DNA of 64,000 bases, from NCBI GenBank assembly GCA_914767715.1, contig OU612067.1, forward strand, positions 29,176,162 through 29,240,161, written 5' to 3'. The notes under the pieces were generated by a model. It ran no database searches. It saw only the letters and a list, made by a program, of their open reading frames with translations, and was not told the DNA's origin. Made by a program: the position numbers and the translations under genes. Below, piece by piece: positions 23,714-35,966 of this stretch. Each line of letters starts with the position of its first letter. Position 1 is the stretch's first letter. The DNA is from Membranipora membranacea. Taxonomy: Eukaryota > Bryozoa > Gymnolaemata > Cheilostomatida > Membraniporidae.

Positions 23714-26497
23714 GTATTTTCCTGTACAAATTTAAAACTTCTGAGGATAGTTTGATGTGAGATCTATAAAATATATGTTACCATAATGAGGCTTTGGCAA
23801 TGCAACCAACAAACTTGGGCAGCCGCAACAACCGACTATTTTCTCGGATAGATTTATACTGCAACCTAAACAACCATTTTTCTGTACAATATTTCAGCAG
23901 TTGCATTGGATTTGGAATAGCTGCGCAAAAACCAGATTGTAACAGGATTGTTGAATGTTAATGTATCAAACTGGTCAAGAAGCTCTCTTCTCCTCAGAAG
24001 AATACAGTTCTAATGTTCTAAGTTCTAATGCAATAAAAAAGTAAGTTAAATATAAAATTGGTCAACTCTTAAAGCAAACAGATTGGGTATCAACAACAGA
24101 GAGAAAAGTAGAGGTGCCCATCCTCCATGTTTCAGGATGGCATATCTTTCTTAATTTTTGTTGATGGAAAAGTAATTTATCATGACCTGAGTTATTTAGC
24201 TTATGCTTAGGTTTACCATTTATTATTGAAATCATTTACTGTTAGTCATGCCATTGAATAGCCTTCGTGATAGCTCTTACTAAACAATAGATGGCCATCA
24301 ACTTTGAAGCATTAGCTTTATGGTAAAATACAGTCTTCAGTGCCCTGTCTGGCATGGTTGTGTGTCAAAGCTAGACAATAGGCTCGTCTTTAGCCTTGAG
24401 AGCTTGTATTTAAAACTTAAAATGTAAATTTATTATCAGCTGGATTGAGTAACCTAACTAATAACTATTGAATCAGAAATCAACGCTGCACTATTGAATT
24501 AACCACCATTGTAAATAATGGCTCGAGGTTCTTTAGGGTTATCAAATAATGGAATGAATGTACATTACAATACTGGATTCATAGTCGGAATTTTAAGCTC
24601 TTAAAGCAAGCATTTTTCAGGTTGGCCCTGTAAATCTGGAACTACAAATGAGCTGTGGCTAATCAATGAACACACAGAATATCAATTATGTGACTTGAAT
24701 GTTCAAGTTGTAATTAGTAAATCTAACTAGGGGAGTTCCGACAAAATCGCAAATATAATATTTTCCATATGTGCGACAATAACAAAACATGACAAAGTTT
24801 ATTTACTCTGTCATGCCCCAAATTTAAAATCTAAAACTTGATGTTGTTCTACTCTGATGATGAAGACCAACCAAAAGAAGTGCAAGAGTAGACTGGCGAC
24901 AAACCGAACAAAAGAAATAACCTAAATTTGCTAAATGTGACATAAAGACATTATCAATAAAACTAGAATTCATTGACATTCATTGAACTATGACCATAAA
25001 ACATGCCGATGACAGGCCATTTGTTGAGAGTCAGAACAAGACTTACAGCTACAACTTAGAGCAGCATAGAGCATTGAAGATAAATTTATGGAATAGGAGA
25101 AGCACTGTTGTGTCAGGCCACAGCAGAGCAGGATGGATCAATCTCACCTGATTGAAGTAATGAACACCACACAGCTCTGCAACAACTGCAAAATTAAAAA
25201 AGTGACCACGCATATGGAAAAAGACCGACTTTATGAACTGTCAATGACAGCACGTCTTCTATATTAGCTGCCAAGGAAAAAATATTTGGTGAAAACAGAA
25301 TCATACTAAAGAGACAATTAAAAAGTACCGTTTATTACTGCAAACCAGGACTACATCAGTGCTGTCTCTAGGAATTTTGGAAAGGTGGAAATCTGAGAGT
25401 TCTGACCATTAACGTCTAACACCCTTGTTTACATAAGATTGAAAAGACCTTCATGAATAGGCCTTTGTGTACCTGAGATGATCTCACTGCAAAAGGAGAT
25501 GAATGAGATGACGTTTAATGCCAATAACCTGAAAAAAATTGACCTGGCTGTTTAGATAGGATATACAATGAACTTTCATAAGGGCAGGAGCTCAGAATTT
25601 TTTGAAATCTATAAACCCTTCCTTTGACGGAAGGTTATTCCTGTTAGGTGGAAGGGCTTTCTTGTACCCTTCCCGCATCCTCCCCACAAGGAAGAGTAGT
25701 TAGAAAGAGTTGTTGGAAACAGCAGATAAGGTAAGGCAATCTGGAAAAGGTAAGATTTTGGATTAATTTCCATAATCTTGCCACATCTCAACCTGTGGAC
25801 TATTTATAATTTATCGCAAAATATAATGGCTAAATTTTATGTCAGTGTAAACGGTAACATTAAAAACTTTTGGTTTAAATCCCATTATTCCGCATTTTCA
25901 TTAATTCATGGCATATCACAATCTTCTATGGCCATTGTGAGTTGAAGCTGATTTCATATATGAGTTGGGGTTGTCGATTGAAACAGGGAGAAAAGTTTCA
26001 ACTAATTCTGCAATTTTCAGAACAAACAATGTCTGTAAATTTCTAGAGGGTAAGATTTCAGGTTAAAATTCCACATACCCAGACTTGCATATTTTGAGTA
26101 ACTCATGGGATAATGCAAACTCTTTTATTTTCAGTGTGAGTTGAAGTGTCTGACTATAATTATTGGGGGCATTCTTGGAAACTGGAAGCCAAAGTTTCAA
26201 GTAATTTTTGGAGGGTGAAGCTCCAAATCGATATTGTTGGCCGGACCTGTCTCTTTGTCTCAATATATGTCATAGAACAATCTTCAAAACTCTAAAATCT
26301 CAAAGGATATTTTAAGGTAATAAAATATGAGGTTATCTGCTCATTTTCCAGGTGGAGGCAACAATCACAAATATGGCTTATGCAGGATTAATGGTCCACC
26401 TGCCCAAAAAGATGCCAAATGCCAGATGGAAGAAGAAAATCAACACCATGAAAATCCTGCTCTATTGACTGCAAGATAGCTCTGTTTGTTTGCATTG
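23714..26497. other. Non-coding stretch
   Basis: No gene, RNA or structured repeat supported over 2.8 kb. Confidence 0.45.
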
Positions 26498-26544
26498 AGG
26501 AGATAATTCTAAGTTTCATGACATGAAACTTAGAATTATCTCCT
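26498..26544. repeat. Perfect 47-bp hairpin
   Basis: Arms of 23 bp (AGGAGATAATTCTAAG... and exact complement) surround a single A. It has a GGAGATAA terminus like the 9251-9315 hairpin. Confidence 0.9.
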
Positions 26545-27118
26545 AACTGGTGATAGGGAGACAACTTGAATTCAAGTTGGATTCAGTTGGATTTCCCAAT
26601 GAAAATGGGATTTCCATTGATTATTTATTGGATTATTAATATATATACCAAGGTCGCGAATTTACCTACTATTGAACAGTAAAAATGGGGTGAAGAGGGG
26701 ATTTCTTTCTTGCTCAGGGGTATCGGAAGGAGAGGAAGGGCAATGACCTTTGTCCAACAATAAATACCCTGTTGTTGCTGTTGTTGGATGCTGTTAACTG
26801 GGTTGTTGTACTTCAAATATTCGTCTCATCTGCAAACAGGACAAAACTCAAATATATTGCTTCCTGTCGACTAAAAACAAAAGAAACCCAAGTAATTCCT
26901 TTTTGTCACACTATGTTACACAGTCTGCATCAAAAGATACAAATTATGTCTGTTGAGTTGAGATTGTTTTAATCAACCTACTGCTGCCACTCAGGCAAAT
27001 TCTGTGTAGCACAAAACTAAAAAAATGCAGCTGCATTTCAGCATTGTCAACTTATGGCGAAATAATTTGCACATACTTATTGTCAAACTTAGGGTATGAA
27101 ATTAATCATCTATTGTAC
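26545..27118. other. Non-coding stretch
   Basis: A short GTTGTTGCTGTTGTTG tract lies near 26770. Nothing else supported. Confidence 0.4.
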
Positions 27119-27660
27119 ATTTATTTATTTATTTATTTATTGAGGTTTTCTAAAAGTTTATAATTAAAGCAAATTAAAAATAACTTGTTGACCTCAAGTA
27201 GTGACATAGTTACAATCGCACTAGTAGACAATAATGACTTCAGCACCTATTACATTAATTTCAAAACCAGTTTGTGTAAATTATTTGCCCATGCTGTGGC
27301 CATGTTGTGACAATTATGAGATCAAATTGTCAATTACTTATTTTTAAGCTGCACAGAATTCAAAGGCCTCACATTTCCTTGAGTGGCAACAGTGGTTTAA
27401 GTTTGTAAAACTGTGAAAACTATCATTATTAACTACACCAAAGGCCTTCAAACAGTTAAAAAAAACACCCTGAGTTATTTGATTTCTGTCACTTAACTGC
27501 TCAATTATACAACATAAAACGTCAGTAGCACTTCTTTTTGTTCGAAAACCTAATTGACAATCTGTTAAAAGATATTCATGACTGAAAATTCCCTCATAAG
27601 AAAAGGAAGTAATTTTTTTTGAAGTATTCCCAGGGAGGTGAAATTTTTATGTACTATTAT
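27119..27660 (-). mobile_element. Degenerate non-LTR retrotransposon, RT fingers and motif A
   Basis: On the minus strand 27600-27425 reads YLLTDCQLGFRTKRSATDV, then CCIIEQLSD and GVFFNCLKAFGVVN. These match 'QFGFR..RST.DAL..LIE.L' and the palm A block 'GVFLDLSKAFDTVNH' of reverse transcriptases. The catalytic Asp of motif A is replaced by Asn (FNCLKAF). A solo TTAA-MITE end sits at about 27380, and an (AAAT)n tract at 27119-27142 could be the 3' tail after a deletion. Confidence 0.7.
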
Positions 27661-30387
27661 TCACATTAATCTTTGCAAAATCACATTATTTTAATTTTCA
27701 TAGCTGGATATGGTGAAGGGGTGGTAGGCAGGAACTATAGAATAGGGTGGTATCCTGTTAATGTGAATTATATGAAAAAACACACAAAAGGTAACTAACA
27801 ACATTAGGGCAGATTCATCAGGCCATGATGTATTAGTAACAAATGTCATTTTTGAGGCAGTTAATGTCTGCTTGATTACAGTATAAGGCAGAGTATACGT
27901 GCTTGAATGCTATCGACAGGCCAAAGCAACAAATCTTTTGCCCTCTCACCCTGCTTGTTTCGACAGGAGTTGTTAATACGAAGTCTTTTTGTTTTTTTTC
28001 TCAGCACAAGTGCTTGGTTTTGTTAAAGCAGTCTGAATATATAAGTATGCGTTTCTGTGGTTGCTTTGGAGCCTAATGCTGATTAATTGGTTGGTGTGTA
28101 GCCTAAGGTTTTATTATCATATTTCAATTCATGTAATTCCGTATAAGCTTGTGTTAATTGCTTATTTATTTTTTTTCTTTCCTTTGATGGTAAATTCTGG
28201 TCGCTAATAAAATTGTCCTAGTTGTCTAAAATTTGGCATGTTCAACAACATAGGAGCTATCAGAAAGCAGATGGCAACTTGGCAGCTGCATGTACAGATC
28301 TTTACAAAAACCTGATTTGTCCAGGTTGTGACATGAATTAAAAAAATCAACATAAGCTGTTGGTATCTTAGCGTATGTACCTTTCTGTTTGTCTTGTTAT
28401 AGGTGGTCCGTACATAACTGCTGATCCCTGGGCTAGAGCTAGCGTACATCCCTTTTTCATTTGGATATAATAATAGTCAAATTTTATATAGGTTCAGATT
28501 TCTTTCTCCAGTACAAAATATCTTATCTCATGTACAATGCTTAGAAAACATTGTTCAACATAATAATTACATTAAGTTTATCAATAATGAATTGCATTTT
28601 CATTATAATTTTTATTATATTCATTATTATAACAATTATATCAGTGGTCAAATTCACATAGTCTTAGTGGCACTCTGTCCTGTTCACGGTTGTTCACTAC
28701 CTTTAAATTGTATCAATACATCTCAATGTACCTCATGCAATTAATCATCCAAATTACGAAACTGAGATTAATTAGTTTTACCAGCACAGCTTGGTCTCAG
28801 GCATGTAGTATAGTTTCCAAACAATGACAGACATACTAAGGCATTGACTCATCCAACAAGCAATATACGTTAGTTTCTTAAATAAAACGCTCTACAAAAT
28901 ATAGGCTAAACAATCTAATATCCAATAACCACTCATTACAGTAGGCTTTTCCGCCTCTCCTACTACATTCTGTTGCACCCATATAATATAGCATTGGATA
29001 TAGTCTTGTCTTAGGGAAGTTCATATTTTTTTTATTATAGATTTTTTTGATCATGCTATTACGCAGTGACCGTATTAAATGACTACCATATTATTCAAAT
29101 ACCCTGTCTCTAGCAGCTGTTGTATTGAACTTTTCTGGTGATTTACTGCAAGTGAGACTCAAATTCAAAGAAGAATCCCTTGTTTGGTCGAGACACATTG
29201 CAGGAACACAGTCATCAGATATTTTTAATCCAGTGCGGTTTTCCTGAAAAAAGCAGTGTCCTTTTATTGTGTTTACGCCATACCCAAGTTGCGGCTCCTT
29301 TTAATTTCAGAAGCACGATGATCCGCTTTTTCCTCGGATGTTTTAATTATATTAACTGTTCTCAATTTTTATTATTTGCTACCACACTGTTTTCTAATGT
29401 AGAAATTCTTCAGTATATATTATGTATGTATGTAGCTTTATTTTGACCATGGAACCATTTAGATGCGTAAAACATTCAAAATCACCATTTTAGGTCTTCT
29501 GGTATAAAAAATGGAGAGAGCGTCAAAAGTAAAAATTATAATATTTTTCTGAAAGAAAAATTGTAAAGATCTTAACAGGCATTCCAGAAATTGATCAGAG
29601 GGGATTTCGCCCTGAGTTGAGTTCTGGTTTGTGGCTTTGTTATTGATGATTTGCATCCATGTGATGGGCGCGCTGAGACTGATGGTTTGTTCCTTTGGAT
29701 AAGTACATGCAGACTATGGTTGATGTTCGTATTGATGTCAGAGGTATGCTGTTGATATTGCTGCTGCATTAGGTCTAGTAATAATGTATGAAACTCAGCT
29801 TTTACACTTTTAACATGGATTTTTACCCTGGGATTCCCGACTATTAGTGGGCAAACCACTTTTGGTCAACAAATTTGTTTGCCCATTCCTTTGCTGATCT
29901 TGCTATGACCGCATGTCATTGTCATGAGTTGTAGGGTTTGGGGCAGTGATTTCAAGTACCAAAGAATGGCAAGTATCACAGCAAACTGTCCAGCCCTGTC
30001 ACCAATGCCTGAACCTGATTCATTGCTTGCAGAGTGTATTAAAATGATTAAAAGAGTTCATTCTGATTCATAATTCAGGATTCTTGAGTGTCTATAGCGA
30101 GCTTATCTCCATCTGTTGTAATCTTGTACTTTGAAACAATATATGTTATCTGGCTTTAATATGGTATGATGCTCTAGGCCAAAGTCAACCAGCTCTAAGA
30201 GTGTGATGTTTACAGTTACAGTTTGCAAAACAGTTCACAAAACAGCACACAAAACATATATGATCACTGATATAGAGAGCTAGTTCTGATAATAGCTTTT
30301 TAAGTTTACTGTGGCAGTAGGCAAGTGGATGTGCTATAGTGCTATGAGTGAAGTTTTACAACTCTATTATTCACCTAGGAGATAGAC
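27661..30387. other. Non-coding stretch
   Basis: No gene supported over 2.7 kb. The open frames at 29180-29446 and 29859-29572 have no recognisable domain. Confidence 0.45.
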
Positions 30388-31016
30388 TTGAAGACTTAGT
30401 TTGAGGCTGCTCTTATGTATCACATCTTATTCTCCATATTTTATTCTATCATGTGAGCGATTTTCAGCTTAAGAATCCAAATATTGAGGAAGTTATGGCC
30501 TCTCAAACTTCCAGGGTGATTGCCTTCAATCGGCATTGGGAATAAGCGGATGTTTCCCCTGGGGTACACCATAGACATGTGTTTTGTCTATGGTCATACT
30601 TATTATGAAGTAATACACTAATAGTCACACAGATAAGATGATGATCAAAATTCAGACCTGGGTGGGAATCGCACCTGGGTCCACATACCTCTAAGCAACG
30701 ACGCTACCATCGTGCCACTTGGACCAACTAGGTGAGCCTGTAGACAATATAGCTCAGCTTTAGCGGCTGTTACATAACTGAACATTTTGATCATCAACAT
30801 ATTTATTAGTGTATCATAATAAGTATGATGGTTGTGACGTACCATAGGGATTGCCGGCTGATTCTTACTGCCGATAAATTGTCGTCACCTTGGAAGTTTG
30901 AGAGGCCATAACTTCCTCAATATTTGGATTCTAAAGCTGGAATTCACTCACATGATAGAATAAAATATGGAGAATAAGATGTGATACAAAAGAGCAGCCT
31001 CAAACTTAGTCTTCAA
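30388..31016. mobile_element. Fold-back element enclosing a tRNA-like unit
   Basis: Left arm 30388 to about 30652 and right arm about 30780-31016 are inverted copies. Examples are TTGAAGACTTAGTTTGAGG against its complement, GGAAGTTATGGCCTCTCAAA against its complement, and CATACTTATTATGA with TCATAATAAGTATG. The outer 130 bp are nearly perfect and the inner parts more diverged. The unpaired centre holds a tRNA-like sequence. No clear target duplication was found. Confidence 0.85.
30653..30725 (-). mobile_element. tRNA-like (SINE head) unit in the fold-back loop
   Basis: Read on the minus strand: GTCCAAGTGGCACGATGGTAGC (box-A-like), then GGTGCGATTCCCACCC (box-B-like GGTGCGATTCC), about 73 nt, with complementary ends (GACC...CCAGGTC) suggesting a partial acceptor stem. 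Pairing is imperfect, so it may be a SINE head or tRNA pseudogene. Confidence 0.55.
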
Positions 31017-31879
31017 CCATTGTATCAATCCGATAATTTGTCACTTAATTATAGGATGTTGTAAATTTGAATTATGTGCAAGGTGATTAGGTACACTGAT
31101 CTATTGGTTAAGGTGATTAGGCTAGGATTAGGACTTCTCTAAGCATTATTTGACCTAGGTAATCCTCAGATATACTAATAATCTATTTGAAGAAATGCCT
31201 TACTTATGTTTTCCTAGTTAACTCAATGTGTGTTATTTTCGTCCCCTCTTTGTCTTTGATAGATACAAATATTCATGGATCTGGTTCTGAGATGAGTAAG
31301 CGCACTCAGTGTGGGATATCAGATATTATTACATAATTGTAGGATAGCTAGGATTTAACATGATTTGAAAGACGTTGAAATCAGTCTTGCGTTGAAAAGA
31401 TAAGAAAATATGGCCTTACATGGGGTGGTTTGCGATCTTCAGCAGGTCACCAGATTATCACTCTTCCCAAATTGAATCAATACTTTCTGACCCACTAAGG
31501 AGAAAGAGTAACTACTAGGACAAATGTGATCCATTAAGGCCATTTTGTAGGGAACATATGTTGGTATTGGAAAATGATCATTATTGTGACGGTGTTGATT
31601 CATTTATTTCAGCTCAAGCTTGGAATATGTACTCGCCATACCTATCAGATGTTGCTTTCCCTCTGTTGGTGAGTTTCAACCACATAATATCGTTCAAAAT
31701 GGTTTGACAGTTAATTCTTGACTTATTCGCATTGTCAACGCATGACATCCCTCTTTTGGCATCATTCTATTGATCAATCTCTACCGAGTTTGTGTCTGCA
31801 CAACCAATTCCGATATTGAAGAGCAAATAGAGAATATTGGATTTCCTTTGGATGAGGTTGTCACCGTTTAACATCTACA
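31017..31879. other. Non-coding stretch
   Basis: Nothing supported between the fold-back element and the hAT element. Confidence 0.4.
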
Positions 31880-31887
31880 CTCTACAG

Positions 31888-32755
31888 CAGCTGTGGGCAA
31901 ACTGCGGCCTTTTTGCCAGTGCGGCCTAATAGGTAATCTTTTGCGGCCTAATTGTGGCCTTACACCTGTAAGATTTATCACACATTAATTTTGATTCCTC
32001 TTTCATTATGTTGAGAAACAAGTGTGCATAGCATTCTGTAAGTCCAAGATATTTCAAAGTAGTGGCCATTCTGTATCATGCATGGAGCCAAGCGTCCCCA
32101 GCCACTCTACACAAAATCATCATAATATGATGATTTGCCGAATGCCAATGACTTTTTCAAGTTGTTTTTCTTTCGAAATGACACAAAACAGTGACATTGG
32201 CATATTAAAAATTACAAAGTTCTCTAACATAATAGTAATTATTATTTCTTGCAAAACTGCAAAATTTTGGACGAAAGTGTTACAATTGGTCACAATTACT
32301 CCGGCATTATGCATTCATTTCACAACCATTTGCAAAAGATTTCCCCTGTTGCAGGAGGGCAGGCGCTGTCAGACCAAAATTATAACAGGGCGTCAAAATT
32401 ATTTTTACGCTGCGCGAAATTATTTTTTCCCAATCGCCACTTTTTTACACTTTGGCTCCTGGGAGGAAACTACAGCACCCCTCCCACACACATCCTGCCC
32501 TTTGTCATACACATGAAACATATATGTAGACAATAAAATCATGAGGTAAAACGACATCACAAAACTCCTGAAGATTAGATAAACCGGTATATCTGCTTGG
32601 TTGATGTTTCTTGCAACATACTGCAGTTTTTACAAAATAGAAGTGCCAAAATTGTTACTCCAGTTCCAATTTTATCCCTGGAAGATATGTTGCGGCCTTT
32701 TGAGTTGAGCCTGCGTAAAATGTGGCCTTTTTCAATAAAAGGTTGCCCAGCCATG
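31888..32755. mobile_element. Non-autonomous hAT transposon (868 bp)
   Basis: Termini are CAGCTGTGGGCAAACTGCGG and the complement of CATGGCTGGGCAACCTTTTA, with repeated GCGGCCT/GTGGCCT subterminal motifs. An exact 8-bp duplication CTCTACAG flanks it (31880-31887 and 32756-32763). Eight-base duplications and C/TA...TG ends are hAT hallmarks. The 164-codon frame at 32022-32516 inside shows no BED finger or transposase dimerisation motif, so I do not call it a gene. Confidence 0.85.
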
Positions 32756-32763
32756 CTCTACAG

Positions 32764-33875
32764 TGATCAGGCAGCAACCATGACTTAGCCACTAAGAATC
32801 ACTGCAGCGCTTGAAAAAAACGGCAGCTTGAGCTCTCAAAGAGCAGCAGCAGCAGAAGGACATTTCAGTGTGATACATATGAACTTATTACCCCAAAATT
32901 TGCATAACAACTGCCTGTTTTCCTTTTATCGAACCAAACATACATAGACCAGCTGGGGCCTAACACAATTAGTTTACCATGTATTTGGCCAGAATCCATT
33001 TCCTCAAATTTCAATATAGTTTGTGAAAGGTTAAATTAATTTACGTGATATATCGCCTTTTCAGTTTCTCAGGAACAACTTGTCGCATCTCTAAAATTCC
33101 TCCACTGACACGTTGCTAGTAGTCTGACTTATGTTTAACATCGCAATTTTTTTTCAAACCGCATGTTTCTAACTTGATTAATTGTACATTAACTAAAATA
33201 CATTGAAAACATATAGGCAGCAATGGGCAAAATGATGCAGTAAATTACGTTATGCAAAAGGGTGATGAAAATCTATGCAGTATTACATGCAAAGCACATT
33301 GTGTTCAACAATGGATCACCTTTTTTGGGTGATTGTTTAGCATCGAAAGATTAATGATTATGCTCATAACTTCTCTACTATTCAATTTATCATCAAACGC
33401 CACGATCAAGACCTCGGAAATACTGTCTAGTTTAATGGAAGCTGGTGTGTATAACATGTTGTTTAACCTGTTTTTAGTTTTTTGGCTGGAAAGGAGTGCA
33501 TGTTTTGGACCAAATAAAGCTAGTTAAGCCACAAAAATCCAAATATCTCAAGATGTAAAGCCATAATCAATAATCGCTTCGATAAAAATCTAGACAATCT
33601 CCTGCTGTTCATCATGCTGATAACAAATTTGACTGACATCTTTCTGAATTTTCTAATTTTGGCTGGAAAATTTTGACCTAAATTAGTTAAAATTTGGGTT
33701 AGTAATCTGTTACAGTTGTGCCAACCAGGATCTATAAGCTGGTAAGATTATTGATGGAAGTGACAGTACAAGACCAAAATGATATAATAAATTGGAAATT
33801 TTAGTTTCTGCATTATTGGGGTCGCATGTAATGCGGGGTCAGAAATGGCCCTAATAATATTGCAAAAATCAATTT
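32764..33875. other. Non-coding stretch
   Basis: No gene supported. Confidence 0.4.
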
Positions 33876-34070
33876 CAAGTCTCGAACACAGGAGGCATAA
33901 AAACATAAAGTTTCACTAAAATGTCACTCCTCCAGTCAGTGCCATGTCTCCTCTATATGGTGAAAGCATAAACTAATCAAATACTTCAAAAACAAGGCAC
34001 AGAGGGCTCAATTTAAAAGGGCACTTTTTGCCCCAAAATGATCTTGCAGAGGTCACTGTGACTCAACGTC
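33876..34070. repeat. Interspersed repeat, copy 2 (inverted relative to 4190-4370)
   Basis: The reverse complement matches 4190-4370 over about 180 bases with several long shared blocks (for example GGGCACTTTTTGCCCC and TGTCACTCCTCC). Confidence 0.6.
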
Positions 34071-34840
34071 AAATATTTGGGAGGTTTCAACTGTGAAAAT
34101 AACTATTAGACATGATCACCAATACAATATTAAAAAGTTTTAAAAAGCGATATATCACGTTAAACTGATAAATATCAAATTACTCAGGTCGTAGGCGCGT
34201 AGGGTACTCAAAGACTTTTATTTTTTGAAGATGCAATTTCAATTCCAGTCAAATCAAAATTATTGCAAATAATGGCTCAGAACCTTGGCGGTTGTCTTGA
34301 CTATCTTGACGGTGTGCAAATGAAAAGATCATGAGGTAGGGAAAAGACTCCCTGTGCTGGTTCTGCTTCTAGTGTCAGCATGAGAGTAATAAGGTGGGTA
34401 CTGAATAGTTTGCAGCTTGCAGCAAGAGCAAAAACGCAACGACTAGTCACAATAATAGAAATATGGAAAATGGTTTGAGCCTAGTAGGAATGTGATGTGA
34501 GTGAAGGAAAGAGACACAGGGTTTTGAACTCCACTTAGAATCAAAACAATCAGTGGTAGTCGTTGGAAACCTGCAAATGATGAGCCGAAGCATAGGGTAG
34601 GAACTAAACGTTCCCACTCAGGCCTAGATCTATGGTTCAGGTATGCAGGCTCCAGATTTTGATCAGATCCGCCTACTGGCAAGGCTGCTTTTGAAGAGTA
34701 TGTCATTAATCTAGAAGATATCTAGCTAAGTATGAACAGTCAAACATTAGTCTCCCAATCTTGGCTAATTGCTAATTAATAGCCAAAAGATCCCATGAGT
34801 AAACTTAATAGTCATAGCTACGGAAGGCTTATCTTAGGCT
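34071..34840. other. Non-coding stretch
   Basis: Nothing supported. Confidence 0.4.
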
Positions 34841-35075
34841 TGGTTCGCATTGTCCCAGGTGACGCTAGGATGCCATCCCAGATGCTTCTCCCAGTCACAT
34901 TATAAAATTCATCCCAGATAGCCATCCCAGATAGCCATCCCAGTCAATGTGAACCAGAAAATGACACAATCCCAGACTGTCTGGGTCCGTCTGGGATAGC
35001 ATCGGGAAAGTTTGACACTTACGAACTTTCCCGATGCTATCCCAGACAGACCCAGACTGGGATTGTGTCATTGTA
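34841..35075. mobile_element. MITE-like cluster with a 53-bp stem
   Basis: TGGTTCGCATTG (34841) and CAATGTGAACCA (34945-34956) are inverted ends around CATCCCAGATAGC repeats. Immediately after comes a near-perfect hairpin, left arm 34960-35013 and right arm 35024-35072 with a 10-nt loop, whose arms carry the same CTGGGATAGCATCGGG type of sequence. It looks like a small inverted-repeat transposon plus an inverted partial copy. Confidence 0.7.
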
Positions 35076-35713
35076 TGGGTTTTTTAATCCCAATAGCACA
35101 AGCCACAATTCCTGGGTAGTTCCTTGAAGGACAAGAATGTAGGCACACATAGGTCAACAACTGCTTTGTTTGCAGATTCTATGCCGGGATCGGTCAACCT
35201 CGTTCAATAAGAGAGATAGAGTTTAGAAATAATGACATTCTGTACTCCTGGTGACAAAACTTTTTTCGTGAACATGGATGGTAGTAAAAATATAAAATCA
35301 CTTAATTTAAAAGTTTTGAAAGCTATTTTGGGAATCTCATCGCCTAGTTTGAAAAATGGTCTGTGATGCAAAATGTATGGGGATTTCAGACTGAACAAAA
35401 GCTAGTTAAGGCTAGTTGGCCTTAAACTATGCACTGTGTGAAAAGTTACATTATAAGGTATATCATTTTTGTTTTAAACCACAATGTCTTCTTTATCTAA
35501 TTTCCTTTGGTTTAAATTAATATGATTCAATCGCTGACAAAAAGTCCTGTCTGAATCTGTTATTGCTGTGCTGTTCACATTCAGTAATTTAACAGCTTTT
35601 CGATGTTATAATAATTTTCTGACCCCATTTACCTCTACCTTGATTGGGCTTGAGGTAAACACCGTAATCTAATAAAATCACATTTTATATATTATTGTTT
35701 TTTTTCCTGCAAG
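35076..35713. other. Non-coding, likely intron upstream of the pentraxin exons
   Basis: No initiator exon for the pentraxin gene was recognised here or further upstream. The last 20 bases are the polypyrimidine acceptor of the first visible exon. Confidence 0.4.
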
Positions 35714-35966
35714 GTATGCTTCCTGATATTTTCGGTCTGTCATGTCGCCATGTGTCAAGATGTATCATCATGTACAGGTCCAGATGACTGGAAGGCATCC
35801 GATATCTCACACCCAGACAGCACACCACGGTGTTTGGTTGACATCCTTGGTGTAGTACCAATAGAAGGATACTCATGCTGCAGAGTGATACCAGAAGCCC
35901 ACAGGTGTGGTGCTAAATTTGTGATACCACAACCGGTATCGCTATGGGGCAGGGTCGTCTGCAAAG
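35714..35966 (+). CDS. Pentraxin gene exon 1 (first visible): signal-like segment and Cys-rich module
   Basis: The acceptor is TTTTTTTTCCTGCAAG and the donor AAAG|GTAAGA. It encodes 84 codons plus one base: VCFLIFSVCHVAMC, then CTGPDDW, RCLVDILG, YSCCRVIPEAHRC and VSLWGRVVCK. The cysteine spacing suggests a small disulfide-bonded extracellular domain that I do not recognise. The frame runs upstream to a TGA at 35651 without an ATG, so the exon must be spliced to an earlier one. Confidence 0.75.

Noticed and set aside
30653-30725. Functional tRNA gene
   Set aside because: Only partial stem pairing, and it sits as the loop of an inverted-repeat element; better called a SINE head or tRNA pseudogene.
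32022-32516. 164-codon gene
   Set aside because: It lies wholly inside a hAT MITE, has overlapping frames on both strands and no recognisable domain.
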